DNA of 64,000 bases from NCBI RefSeq assembly GCF_014196125.1, contig NZ_JACIDA010000001.1:558001-622000 (forward strand), read 5' to 3'. A model generated the notes under the pieces. The model did not search any database. It was not told the origin of the DNA and saw only the letters and a program-made list of their open reading frames with translations. Positions 16,900-25,948 of the stretch are shown one piece after another. Origin of the DNA: Brevundimonas mediterranea (lineage in GTDB: Bacteria; Pseudomonadota; Alphaproteobacteria; Caulobacterales; Caulobacteraceae). The position numbers and the translations under genes are program-made. How positions within the stretch are numbered: position 1 is the stretch's first letter; each line of letters starts with the position of its first letter.

Positions 16900-18171
16900 A
16901 TGCGCCGCGTCGTCGTTACGGGCATCGGTCTGCTGACCCCCCTGGGTTGGGGTGTCGAGAAGAGCTGGAAGGGCATCGTCGAGGGACGGTCGGGCATCCG
17001 CCCGATCACGGCCTTCGACACCACGGGCTATGGCTGCACCATCGCTGGCGAAGTGCCGAGCGTGAATGGGCGCGGCGGCGGCGGCGAAGGTGACTTCGAC
17101 CCCGAGAAGATCATGTCGGTCAAGGACCGCAAGCGCGTCGACGACTTCATCCTGTACGCCATAGCGGCGGCGGACGAGGCCCTGGCCGACGCGGACTGGA
17201 AGCCCGAGACCGACGAGGACAAGGAACGCACCGGCGTCATGGTCGGCTCCGGCATCGGCGGCCTGGGCGCGATCGCCGAGACGGCCATCGTGCTGAAGGA
17301 ACAGGGGGTGCGCCGCGTCAGCCCCTTCTTCATCCCCAGCGCCCTGATCAATCTGGCCGGGGGGCAGATTTCGATCCGCCACGGCCTGAAGGGGCCGAAC
17401 CATGCGGTCGTGACGGCCTGCGCTACCGGCGCCCACGCCATCGGCGACGCGGCCCGGATGATCGCCCTGGACGACGCTGACGTGATGGTGGCCGGCGGGG
17501 CGGAAAGCTCGGTCGTGCCGCTGGGCATCGCCGGCTTCCTGGCCTGCAAGGCTCTGTGCACCGCCTATAACGACACGCCGGACAAGGCGTCTCGTCCCTA
17601 TGACCGGGGCCACGCCGGCTTCATCATGGGCGAGGGCGCCGGGATCCTGGTGCTGGAGGAATACGAACACGCCAAGGCGCGCGGGGCCAAGATCTACGCC
17701 GAGGTCGTGGGTTACGGCATGAGCGGCGACGCCCACCACATCACCGCCCCGTCCGAGGACGGCGAGGGCGGGGTGCGGGCCATGAAGATGGCGCTGAAGC
17801 GGGCTGGGATGGAGCCGTCGGACCTCGACTATGTCAACGCCCACGGCACCTCGACCATGGCGGACTGGATCGAGCTGAAGGGGATCGAGGGACTGGTCGG
17901 CGATCACGCCCAGAACCTGGCCGTCAGTTCCACCAAGTCGATGACCGGCCACCTGTTGGGCGCCGCCGGGGCCATAGAAGCGGCCTTCTGTGTCCTGGCC
18001 ATCCGGGACCAGGTGGCGCCGCCGACGATCAATCTGGACGACCCGGAGATGGAGACGCCGATCGACCTGGTCCCGAACAAGGCCAGGCCGATGAAGATCG
18101 ATGTCGCCATGTCCAACAGTTTCGGCTTCGGGGGCACCAACGCCTCGGTGATCTTCAAGAAGGTCGACTGA
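16900..18171 (+). CDS. fabF: 3-oxoacyl-ACP synthase II (KAS II)
   Basis: 423 residues of a condensing enzyme that elongates acyl-ACP with malonyl-ACP. The Cys-His-His triad is Cys174 (TACATGAHAIGD), His315 (NAHGTSTMAD) and His351 (TGHLLGAAGA), and the GFGGTNAS glycine-rich end is present. The ATG at 16900 follows TAGGAG at proper spacing. An insertion rich in glycine (about 56-66) is the only unusual feature. mltG starts 1 nt after the stop. Confidence 0.97.
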   Translation: MRRVVVTGIGLLTPLGWGVEKSWKGIVEGRSGIRPITAFDTTGYGCTIAGEVPSVNGRGGGGEGDFDPEKIMSVKDRKRVDDFILYAIAAADEALADADWKPETDEDKERTGVMVGSGIGGLGAIAETAIVLKEQGVRRVSPFFIPSALINLAGGQISIRHGLKGPNHAVVTACATGAHAIGDAARMIALDDADVMVAGGAESSVVPLGIAGFLACKALCTAYNDTPDKASRPYDRGHAGFIMGEGAGILVLEEYEHAKARGAKIYAEVVGYGMSGDAHHITAPSEDGEGGVRAMKMALKRAGMEPSDLDYVNAHGTSTMADWIELKGIEGLVGDHAQNLAVSSTKSMTGHLLGAAGAIEAAFCVLAIRDQVAPPTINLDDPEMETPIDLVPNKARPMKIDVAMSNSFGFGGTNASVIFKKVD

Positions 18172-18172
18172 C

Positions 18173-19333
18173 ATGTTCGGACGGGGGCGGGTTGAAAAGG
18201 GGCGGGGACGGTCGGGTCTGACGGTGACGTTGCTGACCGCCTCGGCGACGTTCAGCCTGTTCCTGATCGCCGCCCTGGCGATTGTCTGGGGCGTCTACTA
18301 CGGCCCGGGGCCTGGCGCCCGTCAGGGAGACCGCACGGTCGTCACCCTGGCCAGCGGGTCCGGCGTCTCGGCCATCGCCGCACAGCTGAAGGCGGCGGGG
18401 GTGATCCGCTCGACCGACCTGTTCAAGGCGGCGGCGACCTTCACCGGCGCGGATCGCAAGCTGCGCGCCGGCGAATACGAGGTGCCGTCGGGCACGTCGC
18501 TGGGTGGAGTGCTCAAACTGTTGGTCGATGGCCGGGTGGTGCGCCATTTCGTGACCCTGCCGGAAGGCTGGTCCTCGGCCCAGGCGCTCGACATCCTGAA
18601 CAAGGAGCCGGTGCTGACCGGCACGGTCGAGGTCCTGCCGGAGGAAGGCAGCCTGTGGCCCGACACCTATGAGATCGCGCGCGGCGATACGCGCCAGTCG
18701 GTGATCGACCGGATGCAGCGGGCCGCCAGCGAAAATCTTCGGCTGTTGTGGGCGCAACGTGGGCCGGGAACGGTTGTGCGAAACCCCGAGGAGGCGGTGA
18801 TCCTGGCCTCCATCGTCGAAAAGGAGACCGGTCTGGCGGCGGAGCGGCCACGTGTGGCGGCGGTGTTCTCCAACCGGCTGCGTCAGGGGATGCGGCTGGA
18901 GAGCGATCCGACCATCGTCTACGGCATTACCCAGGGTCGTCCACTGGGGCGCGGCATCCGTCGGTCGGAACTGGACCGTCAGACCCCCTGGAACACCTAT
19001 CAGATCGACGGCCTGCCGCCGACGCCCATCGCCAATCCAGGCAAGGAGGCGCTGCAGGCCGTGCTGAACCCGCCCGCCGAACAAGCCTTGTTCTTCGTCG
19101 CCGACGGATCGGGTGGTCACGCCTTCGCCGCCACTTATGACGAGCATCTGCGCAATGTCGCCCGTTGGCGTCAGATCGAGCGCCAGAAGGCCGGATTGCC
19201 GCCCGAGGCGCCGGCGCCGGTCGCGCCGGGAAGCAGCGCCGCCCCGATGGCGGACCCGGCCGAGCCGATACCTCAGACGCCCGGTCAAGCCACCCTGACC
19301 CTGCCCGCCGGCGCCTCGCGAGGCGTGCAATGA
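18173..19333 (+). CDS. mltG: Endolytic murein transglycosylase MltG
   Basis: 386 residues: a cytoplasmic basic tail, one membrane anchor (about 17-43) and a periplasmic YceG domain. The signature LASIVEKETG with the catalytic Glu lies at residues 211-220, and FSNRLRQGMRLESDP follows. MltG cuts nascent glycan strands and so limits their length. A Pro/Ala-rich tail (about 345-386) extends beyond the usual C-terminus. Overlaps yicC by 4 nt (ATGA). Confidence 0.95.
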   Translation: MFGRGRVEKGRGRSGLTVTLLTASATFSLFLIAALAIVWGVYYGPGPGARQGDRTVVTLASGSGVSAIAAQLKAAGVIRSTDLFKAAATFTGADRKLRAGEYEVPSGTSLGGVLKLLVDGRVVRHFVTLPEGWSSAQALDILNKEPVLTGTVEVLPEEGSLWPDTYEIARGDTRQSVIDRMQRAASENLRLLWAQRGPGTVVRNPEEAVILASIVEKETGLAAERPRVAAVFSNRLRQGMRLESDPTIVYGITQGRPLGRGIRRSELDRQTPWNTYQIDGLPPTPIANPGKEALQAVLNPPAEQALFFVADGSGGHAFAATYDEHLRNVARWRQIERQKAGLPPEAPAPVAPGSSAAPMADPAEPIPQTPGQATLTLPAGASRGVQ

Positions 19334-20214
19334 CCCGCCTGTCCGGCATGACCGGCTTCGGCCGGGCGGATGGGGCGGGCGAGGGCTGGACCTGGTCGGT
19401 CGAGGCCCGCTCGGTCAACGGCCGCAATCTGGAGGTCCGGTTCCGCGGCCCCAATGGGTTCGATGGTCTGGAACGGGCCGCCAAGGCGGCGGCCCAGGCC
19501 CGTCTGGCGCGCGGTCAGGTCACGATCGGCGTTCAGGCTAAAAAGATCGAGGCCGGCGAGGCGGCCGTCACCATCAATGCGGCGGTCCTGGCCCGCTATC
19601 TGACCCTGGCCAATGAACTGGCCGAGGACGGGGCGACCCCGCCGTCCGCCGACGGCCTTCTGGCCCTGCGCGGGGTGATCGAGGCGCCGGAAGAGGTGGA
19701 CGATCCCGAGGCCCGCGCCATTCTGGAAGCCGCCATGGCCGGAACGGTCGAAGCGGCGCTGGACGCTCTTAAGACGTCACGCGAGGGCGAAGGCGCGCAG
19801 CTGACGCCGGTGCTGGAAGAGTTCATCCGCCGAATCGAGACCCTGGTGGCCCAGGCTGAAAGCGAGGCCACGGCCCAGGTCGCGGCCATCCGCGATCGGT
19901 TCAGCCGCCGCATGTCTGAACTGGCCCCTGATGCGCCAGGTCTGGAAGACCGAATATTCCTTGAAGCGGCGGCCCTGGCGACCAAGGCGGATGTGCGCGA
20001 GGAGCTGGATCGGCTGACGGCCCATATTGATGCGGCCCGCCAACTGCTGGTCTCGGCGCCCGCCGGGCGGAAACTAGACTTTCTGATGCAGGAATTCATG
20101 CGTGAGGCCAACACGCTCTGCTCGAAATCGGCTACGACCGCGCTCACCGGAATCGGCCTCGAACTGAAGGCCGTCATCGAACAGTTGCGTGAACAGGTCC
20201 AGAATGTCGAATGA
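19330..20214 (+). CDS. yicC: YicC-family protein
   Basis: 294 residues. N-terminus MTRLSGMTGFGRADG and C-terminal DUF1732 segment LDFLMQEFMREANTLCSKS mark the YicC family, whose E. coli member is an endoribonuclease implicated in RNA decay. Starts in the mltG stop (ATGA) and overlaps the gmk start by about 11 nt, so the three genes form one unit. Confidence 0.93.
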   Translation: MTRLSGMTGFGRADGAGEGWTWSVEARSVNGRNLEVRFRGPNGFDGLERAAKAAAQARLARGQVTIGVQAKKIEAGEAAVTINAAVLARYLTLANELAEDGATPPSADGLLALRGVIEAPEEVDDPEARAILEAAMAGTVEAALDALKTSREGEGAQLTPVLEEFIRRIETLVAQAESEATAQVAAIRDRFSRRMSELAPDAPGLEDRIFLEAAALATKADVREELDRLTAHIDAARQLLVSAPAGRKLDFLMQEFMREANTLCSKSATTALTGIGLELKAVIEQLREQVQNVE

Positions 20215-20845
20215 ACGCACGCCCCGTCGGGGCGTCCTCCTGATCGTCGCCAGCCCGTCGGGCGCGGGCAAGACGTCGCTGTGCCGCCGGTTGATGGCGG
20301 ATCACGGTGGGCTGGAGCTGTCCGTGTCGATGACGACCCGCGGCATCCGGCCGGGCGAGGTCGATGGGCGCGACTATAATTTCGTCGATCGTGAGCGGTT
20401 CCAGAAGCTGATAGACGCCGACGCCTTCCTGGAATGGGCCGATGTGCACGGCAATCTGTACGGCAGCCCGCGCGGTCCCGTGGACCGCGCCTTGGCCGAG
20501 GGCCGCGACGTGCTGTTCGACATCGACTGGCAGGGCGCGCGGGACGTGGCCGAGAAATGCCCCGAGGACGCGGTGCGGGTGTTCATCCTGCCGCCCAGCC
20601 TGGAAGAACTGCGCCGTCGCCTGATCACCCGGTCGCAGGATTCGGACGACGTCATCGAGCGCCGCGTCGCCAACGCCAAGGGCGAGATCGAACACTGCGA
20701 CGCCTTTGACTATGTGATCGTCAACGAGGATTTCGACCGATCCTACGCCGAGCTCGCGCACATCTACCACGCCGAGCGGTCGCGTCGTTTCCGCAATCTG
20801 TGGGTGGGTGACTACAAGGCCGCCCTGCTGCGAGAGCCGGTTTGA
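20204..20845 (+). CDS. gmk: Guanylate kinase
   Basis: 213 residues; converts GMP to GDP with ATP. P-loop SPSGAGKTSL near residues 16-25, GMP-binding segments SVSMTTRGIRPGEVDGRDY and FLEWADVHGNLYG, and the R-R lid (EELRRRLITR). The ATG at 20204 lies inside the end of yicC. The yicC-gmk order is common in proteobacteria. Confidence 0.97.
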   Translation: MSNERTPRRGVLLIVASPSGAGKTSLCRRLMADHGGLELSVSMTTRGIRPGEVDGRDYNFVDRERFQKLIDADAFLEWADVHGNLYGSPRGPVDRALAEGRDVLFDIDWQGARDVAEKCPEDAVRVFILPPSLEELRRRLITRSQDSDDVIERRVANAKGEIEHCDAFDYVIVNEDFDRSYAELAHIYHAERSRRFRNLWVGDYKAALLREPV

Positions 20846-20880
20846 GAAGAACCCGACCCGGGCAATCGATCTTGAAAACA

Positions 20881-20930
20881 ACGACACCGCGGCCAGCGGA
20901 GGGGGAACAGTGCCGCCGCGGTGTCGTCTT
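20881..20930 (+). terminator. Terminator of the fab-gmk cluster
   Basis: A perfect 13-bp stem (ACGACACCGCGGC 20881-20893 with its complement 20915-20927) followed by CTTC, 35 nt after gmk. Beyond it, 20931-21108 contains a minor hairpin (GGGGCG...CGCCCC at 21053-21076) and no gene. Confidence 0.7.
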
Positions 20931-21108
20931 CGGCTGAGAAGCGGCGCCGACATCGCGCCAGGCGGGGGCGTCCTACGCGACGTCGACTTCGACGCTGCTC
21001 AACTGCATCCTTTGTTCCACAACAGGAGTTCCAGAGGGTAAATTTCTATCTAGGGGCGATTGCTTAGGTACGCCCCACGATCGCCAAACTGATGTTTTGC
21101 GGGTCCGA

Positions 21109-22239
21109 TCAGAGCGGCGTGCGCGCAGCGAACCAGGGCGTAAGTCGCGCCAGGGCCGTCTCGACCTCGGCCGTGGAAACGGCGAAGCTGATGCGGATGA
21201 AGCGATGGCCGTCGACGGGATCGAAATCGACGCCGGGCGCGGTGGCCACGCCCGTATCGCGCAACAGTTGTTCGCAGAAGGCCACACTGTCGTCCGTCAG
21301 ATGGCCGATGTCGGCCCATATGTAGAAGGCGCCGTCGGGCGGCGCGATCTTCTCCAGGCCGAGGGCCGGCAGGGCCGCCAGCATCAGGTCGCGGTTTCGG
21401 GCGTAGGTCTGGATATGACCCTCGAGTTCGTCGATCGCGTCCATGGCGACCAGGCCGGCGTGCTGGCTGAGGCTGGGCGGGGTCAGGAACATGTTGCCGA
21501 TATAGGCGCGGGCGGCGTCGATCAGGCTCTCGGGGACCAGCAGCCAGCCCAGGCGCCAGCCGGCCATGCTCCAGTATTTGGAGAAGCTGTTGATCACCAT
21601 AGCGTCGGGCGCGAACTGCAGCATCGACGGCGTCGGGCCGACATAGGACAGGCCGTGGTAGATCTCGTCCGAGACGACGGCGATATCGCGCGCGCGGCAG
21701 ACTTCGGCGATGGCGGCGAGTTCGGCGTCGGGGATGACGGTGCCGGTGGGATTGGCGGGGCTGGCGATGATGACGCCGACGGGGGCCGGATCCAGGGCTT
21801 GGAGCTGGGCGGCGGTCAGCTGGAACCGGGTCTCGGGGCCGCAGGCGATCTCGACCGGTTCAAGGTGCAGGGCGCGCAGGGTGTTGCGATAGGCGACATA
21901 GCCGGGGCGGGCCAGGGCGATGCGGTCGCCCGGCCTGAAGCGGGTGCTGAGCGCCAGGACGAGGGCGGGGGAGGCGCCGCAGGTCAGCAGGATGCGGTCG
22001 GGATCGACCGCGACGCCGTAGCGATCTTCATACAGGCGTGCGATCCGGGCGCGCAGGTCGGGGCTTTCCCAATAGCCCATGGCGTCGGCGTCCAGCACCT
22101 CATGCGCACGGGCGATGGCGGCGGCGGGCGCGCCGGTCGAGGGCTGGCCGAACTCCATATGGATGACCGACCGGCCTTCGGCCTTCAACTGGTGCGCCAG
22201 GCGGCTGATGGTGATGGCGCGGAAGGGTTCGACGGTCAT
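21109..22239 (-). CDS. Class I/II pyridoxal-phosphate aminotransferase
   Basis: 376 residues of a fold-type I aminotransferase of the aspartate-aminotransferase group. PLP Lys221 lies in NSFSKYWSMAGWRLGW; ASPANPTGTV holds the conserved Asn-Pro and VVSDEIYHGL the Asp that contacts the pyridine ring. The C-terminal Arg that binds the substrate carboxylate is in FIRISFAVS. Amino acid specificity is not clear. The ATG at 22239 has AGGTGA upstream; the stop of the preceding membrane gene lies 4 nt away, so they are coupled. Confidence 0.9.
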   Translation of the reverse strand: MTVEPFRAITISRLAHQLKAEGRSVIHMEFGQPSTGAPAAAIARAHEVLDADAMGYWESPDLRARIARLYEDRYGVAVDPDRILLTCGASPALVLALSTRFRPGDRIALARPGYVAYRNTLRALHLEPVEIACGPETRFQLTAAQLQALDPAPVGVIIASPANPTGTVIPDAELAAIAEVCRARDIAVVSDEIYHGLSYVGPTPSMLQFAPDAMVINSFSKYWSMAGWRLGWLLVPESLIDAARAYIGNMFLTPPSLSQHAGLVAMDAIDELEGHIQTYARNRDLMLAALPALGLEKIAPPDGAFYIWADIGHLTDDSVAFCEQLLRDTGVATAPGVDFDPVDGHRFIRISFAVSTAEVETALARLTPWFAARTPL

Positions 22240-22243
22240 CAGA

Positions 22244-22699
22244 TCACCTACGTTCAAGGCGTTGAGCGAGCGTGGACAAAAACCAAACCATTCCCATGCA
22301 CAAAACGCCCAAGGTCACTGTCATCCAGCCTGTCGGCGTAGGATGAACATCAATCCAGCTGGGGTTGTCGCCGAGAATGCACCCCCAAGAGCCGTGAACT
22401 ACAATGTTGATCAAACCTGCGTTGATGATGTGCAAAGCACAAGCGTAACCTATGGCCCTTAGCGCGACGGTCGGTCCCCAATAGATTGTAGAGCAGAGGA
22501 GGATGAAGCTAGATGCACCAGCGAACCACGGTGCTTCCTGTATTACTGATAGAACGTTGCAGGATAGGCTCATCCCCCTGCTGAAAGCCGCCAGAGCAAA
22601 CTGCGCGAACAAGCCAAAAGCCATCACTACGCAGAAGATGACCCTAGGCCAGCGATGACGGGGACGTGGCGGCAATACGCTGTGCTCTATGTCGCCCAA
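22244..22699 (-). CDS. Low-GC integral membrane protein, unknown
   Basis: 151 residues with four likely membrane segments (about 19-41, 56-77, 82-104 and 124-146) and no family I recognise. Start is taken as a TTG at 22699 with AGGA a few bases upstream, 11 nt after the ksgA stop; a later ATG would lose the first helix. Base composition is visibly lower than its neighbours (48 % G+C in 22381-22440), suggesting recent acquisition. It sits between ksgA and an aminotransferase with only 4 nt to the latter. Cys and Trp content is unusually high for the region. Confidence 0.6.
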   Translation of the reverse strand: MGDIEHSVLPPRPRHRWPRVIFCVVMAFGLFAQFALAAFSRGMSLSCNVLSVIQEAPWFAGASSFILLCSTIYWGPTVALRAIGYACALHIINAGLINIVVHGSWGCILGDNPSWIDVHPTPTGWMTVTLGVLCMGMVWFLSTLAQRLERR

Positions 22700-22710
22700 A
22701 GTATCACGTC

Positions 22711-23520
22711 CTACTGCAGCGCATCGGCGATGCGAAGGAAGCCCGCAACATCCACCGTTTCAGCCCGCACATCCGGTTCGATGCCGGCGGCCTCGCACAG
22801 GGCGGCGCCGCCGAGCTGTTTCAAGCTGGATCGCAGCATCTTGCGGCGCTGGCCGAAGGCGGCGGCGGTGACGCGTTCCAGCTTCTTCAGGCGCTCGGGC
22901 GACGGGCGCTCGTCCAGCGGGACCAGATAGACCACGGCCGAGGCCACCTTGGGCGGCGGGGTGAAGGCGGCGGCGGGCAGGTGCATGACGATGCGGGCGG
23001 TGCAGACGGCCTGGGAAATGACCGCCAGCCGGCCATAGGCGTCGTCGCCCGGCCCGGCGGCGACCCGCTCGGCCACCTCCTTCTGGAACATCAGGGTCAG
23101 ACTGTGGGGCAGCCAGGGACCGGTCAGCCATTTGATCAGCAGGGCCGTGCCGACGTTGTAGGGCAGGTTGGAGACCATGTGGGCGGGGCCGGAGACCAGG
23201 TCCGCCTCCTTCACCTTCAGCGCGTCGGCCTCGACGATCGTCAGGCGGCCGGAGCCGTCGTCCAGTTCGGACAGCAGGGGGATGAAGCGCGGATCCTTTT
23301 CCACCAGGACCACGGGACCGGCGTCGGATTCCAGCAGGGCGCGGGTCAGGCCGCCGGGGCCGGGGCCGACCTCGATCACCGCCCGGCCGTCGAACGGGCC
23401 GGCGAGGCGCACGATTTTGCGCGTCACATTGAGGTCCAGCAGAAAATGCTGGCCGAAGCTCTTCTTGGCCAGCAGGCCGTGGGCGTCGAGGGTTTCGCGG
23501 AGGGAAGGAAGGTCGGTCAC
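22711..23520 (-). CDS. ksgA: 16S rRNA dimethyladenosine transferase
   Basis: 269 residues; dimethylates A1518 and A1519 of 16S rRNA late in small-subunit assembly. SFGQHFLLDLNVTRKIV is the N-terminal signature, EVGPGPGGLT the SAM loop, and NLPYN the catalytic motif. Starts at a GTG at 23520, eight bases after the pdxA stop; longer in-frame starts lie within pdxA. The pdxA-ksgA order matches the conserved surA-pdxA-ksgA cluster. Confidence 0.95.
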   Translation of the reverse strand: MTDLPSLRETLDAHGLLAKKSFGQHFLLDLNVTRKIVRLAGPFDGRAVIEVGPGPGGLTRALLESDAGPVVLVEKDPRFIPLLSELDDGSGRLTIVEADALKVKEADLVSGPAHMVSNLPYNVGTALLIKWLTGPWLPHSLTLMFQKEVAERVAAGPGDDAYGRLAVISQAVCTARIVMHLPAAAFTPPPKVASAVVYLVPLDERPSPERLKKLERVTAAAFGQRRKMLRSSLKQLGGAALCEAAGIEPDVRAETVDVAGFLRIADALQ

Positions 23521-23528
23521 AGGCCCTG

Positions 23529-24524
23529 TTAGCGCGCGGCGCGCGCCGCCGCCATCTCGGAAGCCAGCCGGACGGCGGCGATCAGGCTGTCGGCGCGGGC
23601 GATCCCCTGGCCGGCGATGTCGAAACCGGTGCCGTGATCGGGCGAGGTGCGGATGATCGGCAGACCCAGGGAGACGTTCACCCCGCCCCAGAAGTCCAGG
23701 GTCTTGACCGGGATCAGGGCCTGGTCGTGATACATGCACAGGGCGGCGTCATAGCCGGCCCGCGCCTCGTCGTGGAACAGGGTGTCGGCGGGCCTGGGGT
23801 CGGTGATGTCGATTCCCTCGGCCCGCAGTTGCGCAGCCACCGGGCGCAGGGTCTCGATCTCCTCCAGGCCCAGAGCGCCGCCTTCGCCGGCGTGAGGGTT
23901 CAGGGCGGCCATGGCCAGGCGCGGACGGGCGATGGCGAAGTCGCGCTTCAGGCTTTCGTGAACCACGCGGGCGGTGCGGGCCACGCGGTCTGCGGTGATC
24001 AGTTCCGCGACCTGTCCCAGGGCGACGTGGATCGTGACCAGGCAGGCCCGCAGATCCCTGGCGGTCAGCATCATCACCGGCCCCCGCGTGCCCGGATAGG
24101 GGGCGTCCGCGGTCAGTTCGGCGATGAATTCCGTATGGCCCGGAAAGCGGAAACCCGAGGCGTACATCGGGGCCTTGGCGATCGGCGCGGTCACAAGGCC
24201 CGACGCCTCGCCGGACAGGACGAAACTGACCGCTTCTTCGATGCCGTCGGCGACGGCCGGCGCATTGGCCGGATCGGGACGGCCGACCTCGACCGCGGCC
24301 GGCAAGGGGCGATGGATCACCGGCAGGGCGCGCCCGAAAGCCTGCAGCGCATCGGAGGGGGTGTTGATTTCGACCACCAGTGCCCCCTGAGCGCGGAGCA
24401 GGTCCGCGTCGCCGATGACGGCGAAGGCCAGCGGCTCGGTCTTCAGGGTGTTCCAGGCGGCGGCCACGATCTCCGGCCCGACGCCGGCGGGTTCGCCCAG
24501 CGTCAGGACCAGAGGCCGGGTCAT
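23529..24524 (-). CDS. pdxA: 4-hydroxythreonine-4-phosphate dehydrogenase
   Basis: 331 residues; NAD-dependent oxidation of 4-phosphohydroxythreonine in the DXP-dependent vitamin B6 pathway. LTLGEPAGVGPEI opens the protein, PGHTEFIAEL and MYHDQALIPVKTLDF carry metal-binding histidines. ATGA overlap with the surA stop. Standard length. Confidence 0.96.
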   Translation of the reverse strand: MTRPLVLTLGEPAGVGPEIVAAAWNTLKTEPLAFAVIGDADLLRAQGALVVEINTPSDALQAFGRALPVIHRPLPAAVEVGRPDPANAPAVADGIEEAVSFVLSGEASGLVTAPIAKAPMYASGFRFPGHTEFIAELTADAPYPGTRGPVMMLTARDLRACLVTIHVALGQVAELITADRVARTARVVHESLKRDFAIARPRLAMAALNPHAGEGGALGLEEIETLRPVAAQLRAEGIDITDPRPADTLFHDEARAGYDAALCMYHDQALIPVKTLDFWGGVNVSLGLPIIRTSPDHGTGFDIAGQGIARADSLIAAVRLASEMAAARAAR

Positions 24525-25876
24525 TTGAATTCGATGAGGGCGTCGCTACGCAGATCGCGCAGATAGCGGCGCTCGAGCACGGCCAGGTTCTGGGAACGCA
24601 GACGACCCTCGACCTGTTGACGGTTCGGGGCCTCGGGGCCGCCGACCCGGCGACCGCAGACGGCGACCAGGTGCAGGCCCAGCGGGGTGCGGATCGGCGT
24701 GGAGACCGAGCCGATCTCGCCGGTGCGGGCGAACTGCTGGAACTGGGGCGCGAGGTTGGCGACATCTGATTCGCCGAGGTCCGCTCCGATCACGCCCTGG
24801 GTCGCGCGCGCCTGGGACAGGATGTTGTCGCAGTTCAGTCCCTGACGTAGGCCTTCCAGGGTGCGGGTCGCGGCGGCCAGATCGGCTTCCGACGCCGTCT
24901 CGGGCAGTTCGACCATCAGTTGCCGCAGAGAGACCAGGCTGGTCGCCGCGCCGTCGCGCTTGTCGCGCATATAGATGATGTACACCCCGCCATCGACGGC
25001 GATCGGGTTCGACAGCTGACCGGGCTGGAGTTGGTCGAAGATGGTCTGAAGCGCGGGCTGGACCGTGCCCTTGACCACCCAGCCGGCGTCGCCGGGCACC
25101 CGGGCCGAAGCCGAAGGCGCCGATGAGAACTGTTGGGCGACGGCCTGGAAGGGCGCGCCCTGGATGATCTGCTGCACCAGCTGGCGGGCGCCGTTCATGG
25201 CGGCTTCCTGGCCGCCGACGCGCGACGCCTCGATATAGATTTCGCCGATCAGATACTGGGGCTGGGCGGCCGCGTCATTGAGACGACGGACTTCCTGATC
25301 GACCTGAAGCGTGCTGGGCCGCGCGCGGCTGTTGAAGCGGCCGGGCACCAGCTGTCCCCAGCCGATCTCGGTGCGCAGGTTTTCGCGGAAGGCGTTCGGC
25401 TGGATGCCGCCCTGCTGAAGGAATTCCATGTAGGCGGCGGGGGCGACGCCGGCTTGGCGCGCCATCTGGGCGATTTCCTCGTCGATCTCCTGGTCGGTGA
25501 CTTTCAGGCTTTCGAACTTGGTGATCTCCTGCGCCTTCAGACGCTGCTCGATCAGCCGGTTGAGGGCGGCCTGCTGGATCGCCGGCAGGTTCTGCTCGGT
25601 CGGCTGGACCTGCGACGAGGCGATCAGCATCAGCATCTGCTGACGCAGATCGAATCCCGTGATGATCTTGTCGTTCACCGTGGCGACGATGCCGTCGGCC
25701 ATCTCGAACTGGGGGGCGGGGCGAGCCGTTGCGGGACCGTCGCCGGCCGCAGGATTCGGCGCTCCGGCGGCGGACGCCTGCGGAGCGGCCGGAGCGGACG
25801 CCGTCTGACCATGAGCCGAACCGGCGAGGAGGACCGCCGCGAGCGCAGCCCCCGTCGAATAACGCATCAAACCCAT
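24521..25876 (-). CDS. surA: Periplasmic peptidyl-prolyl isomerase/chaperone SurA
   Basis: 451 residues with a signal peptide (cleavage near AHGQ|TA, residue 24), a Pro/Ala linker, a SurA N-terminal chaperone domain (about 55-180) and two parvulin-type modules (around GDAGWVVKGTVQPAL and GADLGESDVANLAP). It escorts outer-membrane proteins and is placed next to lptD, a known SurA client. Start could also be the ATG three codons downstream. Confidence 0.93.
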   Translation of the reverse strand: MGLMRYSTGAALAAVLLAGSAHGQTASAPAAPQASAAGAPNPAAGDGPATARPAPQFEMADGIVATVNDKIITGFDLRQQMLMLIASSQVQPTEQNLPAIQQAALNRLIEQRLKAQEITKFESLKVTDQEIDEEIAQMARQAGVAPAAYMEFLQQGGIQPNAFRENLRTEIGWGQLVPGRFNSRARPSTLQVDQEVRRLNDAAAQPQYLIGEIYIEASRVGGQEAAMNGARQLVQQIIQGAPFQAVAQQFSSAPSASARVPGDAGWVVKGTVQPALQTIFDQLQPGQLSNPIAVDGGVYIIYMRDKRDGAATSLVSLRQLMVELPETASEADLAAATRTLEGLRQGLNCDNILSQARATQGVIGADLGESDVANLAPQFQQFARTGEIGSVSTPIRTPLGLHLVAVCGRRVGGPEAPNRQQVEGRLRSQNLAVLERRYLRDLRSDALIEFK

Positions 25877-25948
25877 TGGTCGTCCTGATTCCTCACAGCG
25901 GTCCGTTTGCCAGGTCGGCAGACGGTCGCGCCCCGTAAAGCGTCATGC

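Noticed and set aside
16885..18174. Minus-strand ORF of 429 residues
   Set aside because: Antisense shadow of fabF.
21097..22341. Plus-strand ORF of 414 residues
   Set aside because: Antisense shadow of the aminotransferase; no motif.
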